NCBI RefSeq assembly: GCF_042685365.1
Contig: NZ_JBHUMY010000001.1
Location: 558,001 to 622,000 of the forward strand
Reading direction: 5' to 3'
DNA length: 64,000 nt
Origin: Paenibacillus_AP thailandensis
Lineage (GTDB): Bacteria; Bacillota; Bacilli; Paenibacillales; Paenibacillaceae
Below the pieces are notes generated by a model. That model was not told where the DNA came from, ran no database searches, and worked only from the letters and a program-made list of their open reading frames with translations. Position numbers and translations under genes: made by a program. This document shows positions 24,804 through 33,629 of this stretch, one piece after another (the first letter of the stretch is position 1; every line of letters starts with the position of its first letter).

Positions 24804-24850
24804 TTGACATTTCCTGCATTCTCATTTATGATTAGTGATAATCATTATCA
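24804..24850 (+). promoter_or_regulatory. Consensus promoter with a perfect Fur box
   Basis: TTGACA (24804-24809), a 17-base spacer and TATGAT (24827-24832) form one of the best promoters in the window. TGATAATCATTATCA at 24836-24850 is an exact 7-1-7 Fur box, placed over the start of transcription where bound Fur-Fe would block it. No plus-strand gene follows; a terminator comes about 30 bases later. Confidence 0.85.
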
Positions 24851-24908
24851 ATTAATGGCGAAGGAAAGCCCTTTGGCCTTCTTGCCGCCAAAGGGCTTCG
24901 TTATTTTT
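24839..24908 (+). ncRNA. Candidate Fur-controlled small RNA next to sdhCAB
   Basis: From the promoter above, RNA would start near 24839 and end at a terminator: AAGCCCTTTGGC (24866-24877) pairs perfectly with GCCAAAGGGCTT (24887-24898), then CG and TTATTTTT. The product is about 70 bases: an AU-rich 27-base 5' tail and one hairpin with loop CUUCUUGCC. It contains no plausible ORF with a ribosome-binding site. GCCUUCUU in it can pair with GAGAAGGC in the sdhC leader (complement of 28169-28176), and CCUUCUU with the same purine tract before sdhA. In B. subtilis the Fur-controlled FsrA RNA represses sdhCAB; equivalence here is inference. Confidence 0.55.
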
Positions 24909-24916
24909 AAAGGCAA

Positions 24917-25681
24917 TTATTTCGTAAACCACTGCTTGAACAAATGTTTGGTCGTATCGCGGTTCATGGCCGCAATGGAAGTCGTAAGCGGAATGCCTTT
25001 CGGGCAGGAACGCACGCAGTTCTGCGAGTTGCCGCAGCCTTCGATGCCTCCGTCCTCCATCAGCGCTTCCAGACGCTCTTCCTTGTTCATCTCGCCCGTT
25101 GGATGGGCGTTGAACAACCGCACCTGCGATATAGCGGCCGGACCGATAAAGCTCGAACGGTCGTTGACGTTCGGGCACGATTCGAGGCATACGCCGCAAG
25201 TCATGCATTTGGCCAATTCGTACGCCCATTGGCGCTTCGATTCGGCCATTCTCGGACCCGGACCCAGATCGTATGTGCCGTCGATCGGAATCCAAGCCTT
25301 AACGCGCTTCAACGCGTTAAACATCCGTTCGCGATTGATAACCAGGTCGCGGACGACCGGGAACGTGCGCATCGGCTCCAGGCGGATCGGCTGCTCCAGC
25401 TGATCGATCAGCGCGCTGCACGCCTGGCGCGGTTTGCCGTTAATGACCATGGAGCATGCGCCGCATACTTCTTCAAGGCAATTCGATTCCCAGTTGACCG
25501 GCGTCGTCCGGGAGCCGTCGGCTTTGACCGGGTTGCGCTGAATTTCCATGAGCGCGCTGATGACGTTCATGTTGCGGCGGTACGGAACTTCGAACTCCTC
25601 TTTATACGGCGCCGAATCGGGACTATCTTGGCGGGTTATGATAAATTTGACCGTTTGTTGAGCGGTTGCTGTTGTCGCCAT
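24917..25681 (-). CDS. sdhB: Succinate dehydrogenase iron-sulfur subunit
   Basis: 254 residues. N-terminal [2Fe-2S] domain with the plant-type cluster motif CLEEVCGACSMVINGKPRQAC, and C-terminal domain with the two cluster motifs CMTCGVCLESCP and CGNSQNCVRSCPKG for [4Fe-4S] and [3Fe-4S]. It carries electrons from the FAD subunit to menaquinone at the membrane. Starts after AAAGGAG, 21 bases after sdhA. The last gene of sdhCAB, convergent with the Fur-box unit, whose hairpin may also end this operon. Confidence 0.97.
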   Translation of the reverse strand: MATTATAQQTVKFIITRQDSPDSAPYKEEFEVPYRRNMNVISALMEIQRNPVKADGSRTTPVNWESNCLEEVCGACSMVINGKPRQACSALIDQLEQPIRLEPMRTFPVVRDLVINRERMFNALKRVKAWIPIDGTYDLGPGPRMAESKRQWAYELAKCMTCGVCLESCPNVNDRSSFIGPAAISQVRLFNAHPTGEMNKEERLEALMEDGGIEGCGNSQNCVRSCPKGIPLTTSIAAMNRDTTKHLFKQWFTK

Positions 25682-25702
25682 CGTGATTCTCCTTTCCTGC
25701 CA

Positions 25703-27451
25703 TTAATGTTTGTTGGAAGTGTAATCGCGCTTGCGCGGCTTAATGAGCGATACGTCGACTTCTTCGTAGCTGATCTTCGGCCCTTCCGGCGTCCAATCGG
25801 CGATTGTCGTCTTCAGGAACTCTTCGTCGTTCCGTTCCGGGAATTCCGGCTTGTAATGCGCCCCGCGGCTTTCGTTGCGGAGAAGCGCGCCGAGCGTCAT
25901 CGTCTCGGCAAGCTCCAGCATATTCCACAGCTGGCGGGTGAAGGCGACGCCCGAGTTGTTCCATTGGCTCGAGTCGTTTACGTTAATGTTGCGGTAACGC
26001 TCTTTCAACTCTTTGATTTTGTTGATCGTTTCTTCAAGCTTCTTGTTGTAGCGGACGACTGTCATATTGTTGGTCATCCATTCGCCCAGCTCTTTATGAA
26101 TGACATAGGCGTTTTCGGTGCCGTTCATCTTCAGAATGCTTTCGTACTTGTCCGTTTGCTCTTTCGCCGCGCGGTCGAAGACAGCGGACGAAACGTCCTC
26201 GGCCGATTTTTTGAGACCTTTAATATATTCGACCGCTTTCGGGCCGGACACCATGCCGCCGAAAATGGCCGACAGCAGCGAGTTGGCGCCCAGACGGTTA
26301 GCGCCGTGATATTGATATTCGCATTCCCCTGCCGCAAACAGGCCCGGGATGTTGGTCATCTGGTTGTAATCGACCCATAAGCCGCCCATCGAGTAGTGAA
26401 CGGCCGGGAAAATTTTCATCGGCACCTTGCGAGGGTCGTCCCCCACGAATTTCTCGTAAATTTCGAGGATGCCGCCGAGCTTGACGTTCAGCTCCTTCGG
26501 ATCTTTGTGCGACAGGTCGAGATAAACTTTGTTCTCGCCGTCGATGCCGAGCTTCTGGTTGACGCATACGTCGAAAATTTCGCGCGTCGCGATATCCCGC
26601 GGCACGAGGTTTCCGTAGGCCGGATATTTCTCCTCAAGGAAGTACCAAGGCTTACCGTCCTTGTACGTCCAGATGCGTCCGCCTTCGCCGCGCGCCGATT
26701 CCGACATGAGCCGGTTCTTGTCGTCGCCCGGGATGGCGGTCGGGTGAATCTGGATCATTTCGCCGTTCGCGTAGCGTACGCCTTGCTGGTATACCGCGCT
26801 CGCAGCCGTACCGGTGTTAATAACGGAGTTCGTCGTTTTGCCGAAAATAATGCCCGGTCCGCCGGAGGCGAGAATAACCGCATCGGAACGGAACGCTTGC
26901 ACTTCCATGGAACGCAGGCTTTGAGCCGTTATGCCGCGGCATACGCCCTCTTCGTCCAGGATAGCGCCCAGAAACTCCCAATGTTCGAACTTCTTGACGA
27001 GGCCGGCCGTTTCCCAGCGGCGAACCTGCTCGTCTAGCGCGTACAGCAGCTGTTGGCCGGTCGTGGCACCGGCAAACGCGGTACGGTGATATTGCGTGCC
27101 CCCGAAACGGCGGAAATCGAGCAAACCTTCCGGCGTACGGCTGAACATGACGCCCATCCGGTCCATCAGGTTAATAATGCCCGGAGCCGCTTCGCACATC
27201 GCTTTGACCGGCGGCTGGTTCGCGAGAAAGTCTCCGCCGTATACCGTGTCGTCGAAATGCTCCCAAGGCGAATCGCCTTCGCCCTTTGTATTGACGGCGC
27301 CGTTGATGCCGCCCTGCGCGCAGACCGAGTGGGAACGCTTAACCGGAACGAGGGAGAATAAATCGACATGAACGCCTGCTTCTGCTGCTTTAATCGTGGC
27401 CATCAGCCCGGCGAGGCCTCCGCCGACGATAATGATTTTATTATTAGCCAT
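25703..27451 (-). CDS. sdhA: Succinate dehydrogenase flavoprotein subunit
   Basis: 582 residues. N-terminal dinucleotide fold (IIIVGGGLAGLMATIKAAEAG), the FAD-attachment histidine region HSVCAQGGINGA, QIHPTAIPGD, the active-site stretch SARGEGGRIW and the C-terminal HYSMGGLWVD, AGECEYQYHGANRLGANSLLSA. It oxidises succinate to fumarate on the inner membrane face. The long form without an interruption matches the Bacillus menaquinone-linked enzyme. Its ribosome-binding region, GAAGAGAAGGAG, is one of the two places complementary to the loop of the candidate Fur RNA. Confidence 0.97.
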   Translation of the reverse strand: MANNKIIIVGGGLAGLMATIKAAEAGVHVDLFSLVPVKRSHSVCAQGGINGAVNTKGEGDSPWEHFDDTVYGGDFLANQPPVKAMCEAAPGIINLMDRMGVMFSRTPEGLLDFRRFGGTQYHRTAFAGATTGQQLLYALDEQVRRWETAGLVKKFEHWEFLGAILDEEGVCRGITAQSLRSMEVQAFRSDAVILASGGPGIIFGKTTNSVINTGTAASAVYQQGVRYANGEMIQIHPTAIPGDDKNRLMSESARGEGGRIWTYKDGKPWYFLEEKYPAYGNLVPRDIATREIFDVCVNQKLGIDGENKVYLDLSHKDPKELNVKLGGILEIYEKFVGDDPRKVPMKIFPAVHYSMGGLWVDYNQMTNIPGLFAAGECEYQYHGANRLGANSLLSAIFGGMVSGPKAVEYIKGLKKSAEDVSSAVFDRAAKEQTDKYESILKMNGTENAYVIHKELGEWMTNNMTVVRYNKKLEETINKIKELKERYRNINVNDSSQWNNSGVAFTRQLWNMLELAETMTLGALLRNESRGAHYKPEFPERNDEEFLKTTIADWTPEGPKISYEEVDVSLIKPRKRDYTSNKH

Positions 27452-27490
27452 TAGCTTTCGCTCCTTCTCTTCAAAACTAACCGATATTCA

Positions 27491-28162
27491 CTAACCGATA
27501 TTCATGAACAAGTTAGCTGCGGACGCCGCTTCCGCGAATTCTTCGCCCGTAAATGCAGTGATCGACAAAATAAACAACAGCGATACGATGACGAAGATGA
27601 CCATGCAAACGTACGACGAAACGCGCTGCGCGCGCGGGCCGATCGTAATGCCCCAGCTGATCAGGAATGCCCACAGGCCGTTGGCGAAGTGGAACGTCGC
27701 CGCAAGTACGCCGATCGTGTACAGCACGATAGCGACAGGATTAGAGAAAATGCCGTGCATATGCATGCCGAGCTCTTCGTGCGTCACGTTGCCGAGCGCA
27801 ACCTGGAACCGCGTATCGTAGACATGCCACAATACGAAAATGAACGTAATGATCCCGGTAATCCGCTGAAGCGTAAACGCCCAGTTGCGGCTGTATTGAA
27901 AGCGGTTGTTGTTCCAGTTGGACTGGTACGCCATGTACAAGCCGTAAACGCCGTGGAACAAGAGCGGCAGGAAGATGCCGAAAATCTCCAGAAACGTCAC
28001 GAGCGGGAGACTGTTGAGAAAGCTAACCCCTTTATTAAACCCCTCCGGTCCGTCCTGGAATGCCATGTAGTTCGTGAGAGCGTGTTCAATGATGAACAGG
28101 CCAAGCGGAATCACCCCGAGCAGCGAATGGATTTTCCGAGGCAAATACGAATTTCCCTTCAT
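27491..28162 (-). CDS. sdhC: Succinate dehydrogenase cytochrome b558 subunit
   Basis: 223 residues from ATG 28162 (an in-frame ATG seven codons earlier lacks a ribosome-binding site). Five membrane helices with the heme histidines expected of Bacillus-type cytochrome b558: IIEHALTNY, LFHGVYGLYM, LWHVYDTRF and TFHFANGLWAF. It anchors SdhA and SdhB and passes electrons to menaquinone. The leader AAAGGAGAAGGC is unusually long for a Shine-Dalgarno and includes the eight bases complementary to the candidate Fur RNA. Confidence 0.96.
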   Translation of the reverse strand: MKGNSYLPRKIHSLLGVIPLGLFIIEHALTNYMAFQDGPEGFNKGVSFLNSLPLVTFLEIFGIFLPLLFHGVYGLYMAYQSNWNNNRFQYSRNWAFTLQRITGIITFIFVLWHVYDTRFQVALGNVTHEELGMHMHGIFSNPVAIVLYTIGVLAATFHFANGLWAFLISWGITIGPRAQRVSSYVCMVIFVIVSLLFILSITAFTGEEFAEAASAANLFMNIG

Positions 28163-28230
28163 AAAATCGCCTTCTCCTTTCATGTTGTGCAGCTTTTAGT
28201 TTCTCATTTTTTCCAAATAAAACTTTTCTC

Positions 28231-28259
28231 ATTTTAACCCCGGCCCGTACCCCCGTCAA
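28231..28259 (-). promoter_or_regulatory. Promoter of sdhCAB
   Basis: Minus strand TTGACG (28254-28259), a 17-base spacer and TAAAAT (28231-28236), giving a leader of about 60 bases before sdhC. The 126 bases between this promoter and the divergent LysR gene could hold its operator. Confidence 0.75.
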
Positions 28260-28385
28260 CAAATATTGACACAGTTTAGCCACACTTCACATGGTACTCC
28301 TTTTATGCTTATAATGGAATTGCTTATTATTTATAATTTCTTATAACAATAAAGCATAAGGGATTCGCACAAAGGAGCCATCGCG

Positions 28386-29282
28386 ATGCTAGACGAATTA
28401 GCCGTATTTACCGCCGTTGTCGAGCAGTCCAGCATGAACAAGGCTGCAGCCCTGCTCAACTTGTCCCAGCCCGCCTTGTCCCGCAAAATCGCCAAGCTCG
28501 AAGAAGAGCTGGGCGTAGAGCTGTTCCGCCGCATCGGCAAACGGCTGGAGCTGACGCGGGTCGGGCAGTTGACTTACGACTACGCGATTGAAATGCGCCA
28601 GCTTCATCATAAATATTTGCAAACGCTGTCGGAATATGTGAAGGCCGGCCGGACATCCGTCACGATCGGAGCGAGCCTGACGACGCTCCAGACGACGCTG
28701 CCCGATTTCATCCAATCGCTGACGCAAAGCCATCCGGAATTCGACATCAAGGCCGTGACGGGCAAAACGCACGAAATCGTGACGCTCGTCCGCGAAGGCA
28801 GAGCCGACGTCGGACTTGTCGCTTCGCGCATTGCGGATCCGCAGCTGCATTGCGTCCCGCTGTTCAACGACCATCTGCTTCTCGTGCTTCCCAAAAGCAT
28901 GATGCTCATGAGCGACAAAGATCCGGTCGACATTCATGTACTGGACGGCTTGCCGATGATTTTGTTCTCGAAAGGAACGTGGTACCGGATTTTGACCGAC
29001 GAGCTGTTCTCGAAGCACAACCTGCAGCCGGACGTACGGATGGAAATCGATTCGTTCGAAGCGATCCTTCGCTTGCTGCATACGTGCCGCGCCGGAACGC
29101 TGCTGCCCAAATCGTATATGCGAGAGCAGCTGCTGGCCGACAACGAGCTGCAGATCGTACCGATCCGCGAGCTGGAGGAAACGAAACGGACGACCTCGAT
29201 TATTTATAACGATCCGAGCAGTCTCCATCCTTCGATCCGAGCTTGGATCAAGCAGCTGTCGCAAGGCAAGCCGCAATATTGA
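28386..29282 (+). CDS. LysR-family regulator divergent from sdhCAB
   Basis: 298 residues. Helix-turn-helix around MNKAAALLNLSQPALSRKIAKLEEELG, then a substrate-binding domain (SVTIGASLTTLQTTLP, REGRADVGLVAS, ILFSKGTWYR, RMEIDSFEAILRLLH). Divergent placement with a shared 220-base intergenic region makes sdhCAB the likeliest target, and a tricarboxylic-acid metabolite the likeliest effector, by analogy with CcpC-type regulators; neither is shown by the sequence. Confidence 0.87.
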   Translation: MLDELAVFTAVVEQSSMNKAAALLNLSQPALSRKIAKLEEELGVELFRRIGKRLELTRVGQLTYDYAIEMRQLHHKYLQTLSEYVKAGRTSVTIGASLTTLQTTLPDFIQSLTQSHPEFDIKAVTGKTHEIVTLVREGRADVGLVASRIADPQLHCVPLFNDHLLLVLPKSMMLMSDKDPVDIHVLDGLPMILFSKGTWYRILTDELFSKHNLQPDVRMEIDSFEAILRLLHTCRAGTLLPKSYMREQLLADNELQIVPIRELEETKRTTSIIYNDPSSLHPSIRAWIKQLSQGKPQY

Positions 29283-29309
29283 GAATGAATCTCATATATA
29301 ATAGAAGAA

Positions 29310-29337
29310 ACACAAAAGGACAGCCTTGCGGCTGTCC
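29310..29337 (-). terminator. Bidirectional terminator between the LysR gene and ktrA
   Basis: GGACAGCC (29318-29325) pairs with GGCTGTCC (29330-29337) with a 4-base loop. The better T run (TTTTGTGTTT) is on the minus strand, serving ktrA. Confidence 0.8.
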
Positions 29338-29392
29338 CTAGTTTCACCCAATGTATGCCAATCCATGCCGGCTGGCAGGCGTTATTTATACG

Positions 29393-30058
29393 CTACTTCG
29401 CTACCGCATGCTCGAATTTGTCGATCTGGTCGTTCGTCCCGATCACGACGAGGACGTCCCTCTCGCGCAGCACCTCGCCCGCCGTCGGAGCTATAATGAC
29501 GCCGCTTGTTTTGTTGATCGCGACGATGCTGCAGCCGTATTTCGCCCTCGGATTGATTTCCTGCAACGATTTGCCGTCCAGTCCCCTCGGCACGGTCAGC
29601 TCCGCGATCGAATAATCGGCCGACAATTCGATATAATCCAGCAAGTTCGGCGATACAAGCTGATGCGCCACCCGAATGCCCATGTCCCGCTCCGGATAAA
29701 CGACCCGGTCTACGCCCAGCTTCTCCAGCACCCGGCCGTGAAGCTCGCTGATCGCCTTGGCGACCACCTTCTTCACCCCGAGATCCTTCAGCTGTATCGT
29801 CGTCAGGATGCTGGCCTGAATGTCGTCCCCGATCGCCACTACGCCGCAATCGAAATTACGGACGCCAAGCGATCGCAGCACTTCCTCGTCCGTACATTCC
29901 GCCACGACGGCATGCGTCAGAATGTCGCTCATCTCCTGCACCGCTTCCTCGTCCTTGTCGATGCCCAGCACCTCGTAGCCCAGCTTCATGAGCTCTTTCC
30001 CCAAGCTCGAGCCGAAACGCCCAAGTCCGATAATGACATAGCCGTTCGCTTTCAACAT
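29393..30058 (-). CDS. ktrA: Potassium uptake regulatory subunit KtrA (RCK)
   Basis: 221 residues from ATG 30058, behind AGGGGAAA. The N-terminal RCK_N Rossmann domain has YVIIGLGRFGSSLG and the acidic GIDKDEEAV that binds nucleotide; the C-terminal RCK_C part (from about 140) includes SIAELTVPRGLDGKSL and VLVVIGTNDQI. KtrA rings gate the KtrB channel in response to ATP/ADP and, in relatives, bind c-di-AMP through RCK_C. It starts 13 bases after ktrB. Confidence 0.94.
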   Translation of the reverse strand: MLKANGYVIIGLGRFGSSLGKELMKLGYEVLGIDKDEEAVQEMSDILTHAVVAECTDEEVLRSLGVRNFDCGVVAIGDDIQASILTTIQLKDLGVKKVVAKAISELHGRVLEKLGVDRVVYPERDMGIRVAHQLVSPNLLDYIELSADYSIAELTVPRGLDGKSLQEINPRAKYGCSIVAINKTSGVIIAPTAGEVLRERDVLVVIGTNDQIDKFEHAVAK

Positions 30059-30071
30059 GTGATAATTTCCC

Positions 30072-31424
30072 CTATCCGATCGTAATTTTGCCTTCCGGGT
30101 AACGGAAAAGCTCTTTTTCTGTTTTTGGACCAAGCGCATATGCCAGCGTTAACGGACCGAGCCGCCCCGCAAACATGGTGAACGCGATGATGATTTTGCC
30201 GATATCGGTTAATTCCGGCGTCAGGCCCAGCGACAATCCTACCGTGCCGAACGCGGACGTCACCTCGAATAAAATTTTTATAAATTGCTGATCCTCCGTC
30301 GTCGCCAGCACCATCGTCACAAGAATGACGAGGGACAGCGACAGCATCGTAATGGTCAACGCCTTGAAGATGCGGTCTTTCGCAAGCCTGTGCCGGAAAA
30401 ATACGATATCTTCCCGCCCGCGGATCATCGCGATAACGGCGCCGATCAGCGTCGTAAAAGTCGTCGTCTTGATCCCGCCGCCGGTCGAACCCGGCGAAGC
30501 GCCGATAAACATAAGCATGATCGTAAAAAACACCGTCGCCTGCCGAAGCGCCGTATAGTCAAGCGTGTTGGCGCCCGCCGTCCGGGGCGTAACGGACTGG
30601 AACATCGACGCCCATATTTTGCCGCCCCAGTCGAGCGAACCCAAAGTCTTCGCATTGGAATACTCGAATATGAATATGACGATCGTTCCGACCGCAAGCA
30701 ACACTCCCGTCGTCGTCAATACGACTTTGCTATGCAGCGACAGCTTTCGAAGCTTCCGATACCCGATAATGTCGGACAATACTACGAAGCCCAAGCCGCC
30801 GAGAACGATAAGACCCATGGCCGTTATATTGACGACAGGATCGCCGACGTACAGCGTCAAGCTGCGAAATTCGCCGAATATATCGAAGCCGGCGTTGTTG
30901 AAAAGTGAAATCGCATGGAAAATGCCGAAGTAAGCCGCTTTGCCCGGCGGCATGTCAAACGCGAACCGCAAAGCGAACAAGACCGCCCCGATAAGCTCGA
31001 CCGCGACGGAATAGATCAGCACCTTGCGGATAAGGCGCACGATTCCTTCCATGCTGCTTTGGTTCATCGCTTCCTGCAGCAGAAGCCGCTCCCTGAGCGA
31101 TATCCGTTTCTTCAGCACGAGCGCAAACAACGTTGCCATCGTCATGAAGCCAAGGCCGCCTACCTGAATGAGAACAAGCAAGATGATTTGTCCCCAGACG
31201 GAAAAATAAGTGCCCGTGTCCACTACGACAAGTCCGGTCACGCAGGTGGCGGAAGTGGCCGTAAACAAGGCGTCGATAAACGGCAGCCGCTCCCCGCTGC
31301 TCGAAGCGAACGGCTGGCTCAGCAGAACGGCGCCAAGCAAAATGATACAGGCGAAGCCGGCGACCAAAATGCGCGGCGGAGACCATTGCCCTATGCGCAA
31401 GCCGTTCCAATTCCATTTCGTCAC
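30072..31424 (-). CDS. ktrB: Potassium uptake membrane subunit KtrB
   Basis: About 450-residue Trk/Ktr/HKT pore protein with four M1-P-M2 repeats; selectivity glycines are visible in TATSATCVTGL, ISLFNNAGFDI, QSVTPRTAGANT and TSAFGTVGLSLG, and GASPGSTGGGIKTTTF marks the flexible gate loop. GTG 31424 has AGAGG nine bases upstream and is preferred to ATG 31445, which has none. With KtrA it imports K+ (usually Na+-coupled). Expression is under the c-di-AMP riboswitch upstream, which turns off K+ uptake when c-di-AMP is high. Confidence 0.94.
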   Translation of the reverse strand: MTKWNWNGLRIGQWSPPRILVAGFACIILLGAVLLSQPFASSSGERLPFIDALFTATSATCVTGLVVVDTGTYFSVWGQIILLVLIQVGGLGFMTMATLFALVLKKRISLRERLLLQEAMNQSSMEGIVRLIRKVLIYSVAVELIGAVLFALRFAFDMPPGKAAYFGIFHAISLFNNAGFDIFGEFRSLTLYVGDPVVNITAMGLIVLGGLGFVVLSDIIGYRKLRKLSLHSKVVLTTTGVLLAVGTIVIFIFEYSNAKTLGSLDWGGKIWASMFQSVTPRTAGANTLDYTALRQATVFFTIMLMFIGASPGSTGGGIKTTTFTTLIGAVIAMIRGREDIVFFRHRLAKDRIFKALTITMLSLSLVILVTMVLATTEDQQFIKILFEVTSAFGTVGLSLGLTPELTDIGKIIIAFTMFAGRLGPLTLAYALGPKTEKELFRYPEGKITIG

Positions 31425-31525
31425 TTTCCAATTCCTCTCTTTCATTACGGATGCCGCAAGCCGGAACGACTATTTTGAACATAAGCCCGCATCCTTCGCA
31501 AAACCGAAAAACGAATTTCCGGGCA

Positions 31526-31760
31526 CAAAAAAAAGCACTGGACATCCAATGCTGTTCGCGAATGAGTCCTGTTCCATGCTGCCTACGAGGTTAGCTGTCG
31601 GATTCGGGCCTGGACAGGCAGCCCTATTCGGCAAAGCCGCGGCGTCAGCGCGAGACTTCGTCGAAATTCACCCCTTGCCCGTCCCCTGCATCCAAGCCGC
31701 TGCGCAGCGGCCTAAAGCGGGACGAACGGTTGGTTCCCCCGTTTTCTTTTCAGAAATTCG
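31526..31760 (-). promoter_or_regulatory. c-di-AMP (ydaO/yuaA) riboswitch with terminator before ktrB
   Basis: On the minus strand the conserved blocks appear in order: GAAAACGGGGGAACC (31732-31746), GGGGTGAATTTC, ATAGGGCTGCC, CCGAATCCGACAGC and CAGCTAACCTCGTAGGCAGC (31578-31597). A terminator follows: AGCATTGGA against TCCAGTGCT (31534-31553) with eight T. This is the arrangement of B. subtilis ktrAB (yuaA). Confidence 0.96.
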
Positions 31761-31790
31761 GCAATCGATATGATTGTTATGACGTAACTG

Positions 31791-31819
31791 ATTATAGCTT
31801 TATTCCATGGCAAGCACAA
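31791..31819 (-). promoter_or_regulatory. Promoter of the ktrB riboswitch leader
   Basis: Minus strand TTGTGC (31814-31819), a 17-base spacer and TATAAT (31791-31796). Confidence 0.7.
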
Positions 31820-31938
31820 AACGCAGATGAGCGATAATCCGGCGTTATTTGTCCAAATAAGGGCGGGAACGGCTAGCAATTGGCATTGCGCTCGCCGCGA
31901 GTCGTTATTTCTCTTTTTTGTACGGCCGCGCTGCTTTT

Positions 31939-31967
31939 TTGTGAAGGTTAACCATCTGTGATATTGT
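31939..31967 (+). promoter_or_regulatory. Promoter of the CPBP protease gene
   Basis: TTGTGA (31939-31944), a 17-base spacer and TATTGT (31962-31967), about 50 bases before the start codon. Confidence 0.6.
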
Positions 31968-32016
31968 AATGCTAACCGGACTTTTTCGAAAAAAAGAAAC
32001 CTTCAGGAGGTGAACG

Positions 32017-33624
32017 ATGATCCACACGATTCAAGCGGGAGAGTGGAAGCGGTTCGGCTTGGCCGCCGTTCTGTGCGCCGCCGTCTTTATCGTCATCCAG
32101 CTGCTCCCGATGGCTGCCGAGATGCCGGAAGCGCCGGCAGCGCAAGTATTGGAGAAAAGCAAAGCCGAGAAGCTGGCGCTCGATTTCGCCGCCGAGCAGT
32201 TCAAGCTTCCGGCCGCGGCGGCCCATACCGTCCATCAATCCGACAGCCTGCTGTACGGCTATTTGTCCAAATCGGAGCTGCTGACGGAATACGGATCGCA
32301 ATACGGTTTATTGTTCCCAACCGACACGTACCAGACGGAAATCGAACTAAACGGCGGTTACACGGCGTACGTCTATACCCACATGGAAACGGGCCGCGTC
32401 GTCGCCTGGCATGTCCTTGGCGCCGCTCCCGCCGAACCGATGGACGACGAGGAAGCGTCCAAGCTGGCGGCCGAGCGCGGACTGGCGGACGGCTCCCTTA
32501 CCGGAGGAACCCCGGGCGATAACGGCGAAACCATCTATTATCCGAAAGGATATGCAATCGGCGACGCCAAGCTTGCGCTTACGATCGCTGCGGGATATTT
32601 GGACGGGACGGAAGAAGCCGTCACGGCTTACATTCCCCGGTTCGTCGTACCGGCCGGTTACGAAACGTACGTCAACGAACAACAGCAGCTCGCCGGTCAA
32701 TTGTCGACTTACGGCTTCCTCTTGATGAGCGGCGTAATGTTTATATTGGCCATCGTATATTCCATTTTGTATGCCAGACATACTTCGTTCCGCCGCGGAT
32801 TGCTGCTATCGGCCATTTTTCTCGTTTTTTATTTGTACAACAATTACAATACGATCGGCGGGATCCGGGCGTCGATCGGAGAAGCGGCGAATGCCGACGT
32901 TTATGTCGCCGTCATGTTCGTCATCTCCACGATCTTGTCCGTACTGCTTGGCCTTTCCGTTTATTTCTCGCTCGTGGCGGGGGACGGCATGTGGCGGGCC
33001 AAGCTGAAGCCGCTTTGGCCCCGCTTCGGGGACAAAGGCTACGGGGAATACATATGGCGCAGCGTAGGCCTCGGCTATTTGTTTGCGGTGATCATACTGG
33101 GCATTCAGTCGGTCGTGCTGCTCGCTCTTCAGCTTATGACGGGAGCTTGGTCGACCACGGACGTCTCGCAGTCGGCGTACAACATGGTTTCTCCGCTGCT
33201 GCTGCCGGTCATGGCTTGGTGCGCGGCGATCTCCGAGGAAGCGGTATACCGAATGTTCGGCATCGCGCTCGTCGAGCGTCTTGTGAAAAACCGGTTTGTC
33301 GCCATTCTTGTTCCGACGGTCATCTGGGCGTTCGGCCACGTGTCCTACCCGATATTCCCGTCGACGACAAGGCTGTTCGAATTAATCGTGATCGGCTTTG
33401 TATTTGCGGCCATCTTCTTGCGTTACGGCTTCATTACGGCCGTCTTCGCGCACGCGATTTTCGACTCCATCCTGATGAGCTCGTCGCTCATGCTGATGGG
33501 CGGATCGCTCAACATTGCCGCCGGCTTGTTTTATATCGCGCTTCCGGCGCTGATCGCATGGCTTATCCGCTGGCGTCACCGCCGATGGGCCGCATCGGGC
33601 GGAAGCCTGCCAAGGCTAAGCTGA
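32017..33624 (+). CDS. CPBP-family intramembrane glutamic endopeptidase with extracytoplasmic domain
   Basis: 535 residues behind CAGGAGGTG. One N-terminal helix (about 14-32), then about 200 residues predicted outside the membrane, then eight or more helices from about 228. The C-terminal part has the CPBP (Abi/Rce1) catalytic motifs: ISEEAVYRMFG (EExxxR), FGHVSYP and HAIFDS. Rce1-type enzymes cleave within or near the membrane; some bacterial members process peptides or confer bacteriocin immunity. The large extracellular segment is more than the core family needs and may recognise substrate. Monocistronic, convergent with uvrC through a shared terminator. Confidence 0.85.
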   Translation: MIHTIQAGEWKRFGLAAVLCAAVFIVIQLLPMAAEMPEAPAAQVLEKSKAEKLALDFAAEQFKLPAAAAHTVHQSDSLLYGYLSKSELLTEYGSQYGLLFPTDTYQTEIELNGGYTAYVYTHMETGRVVAWHVLGAAPAEPMDDEEASKLAAERGLADGSLTGGTPGDNGETIYYPKGYAIGDAKLALTIAAGYLDGTEEAVTAYIPRFVVPAGYETYVNEQQQLAGQLSTYGFLLMSGVMFILAIVYSILYARHTSFRRGLLLSAIFLVFYLYNNYNTIGGIRASIGEAANADVYVAVMFVISTILSVLLGLSVYFSLVAGDGMWRAKLKPLWPRFGDKGYGEYIWRSVGLGYLFAVIILGIQSVVLLALQLMTGAWSTTDVSQSAYNMVSPLLLPVMAWCAAISEEAVYRMFGIALVERLVKNRFVAILVPTVIWAFGHVSYPIFPSTTRLFELIVIGFVFAAIFLRYGFITAVFAHAIFDSILMSSSLMLMGGSLNIAAGLFYIALPALIAWLIRWRHRRWAASGGSLPRLS

Positions 33625-33629
33625 CAACG

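Noticed and set aside
24786..25403. Plus-strand frame of about 205 codons across the Fur-box unit and antisense to sdhB
   Set aside because: Its first ATG has no ribosome-binding site, it runs through a strong terminator, and it mirrors sdhB codon structure.
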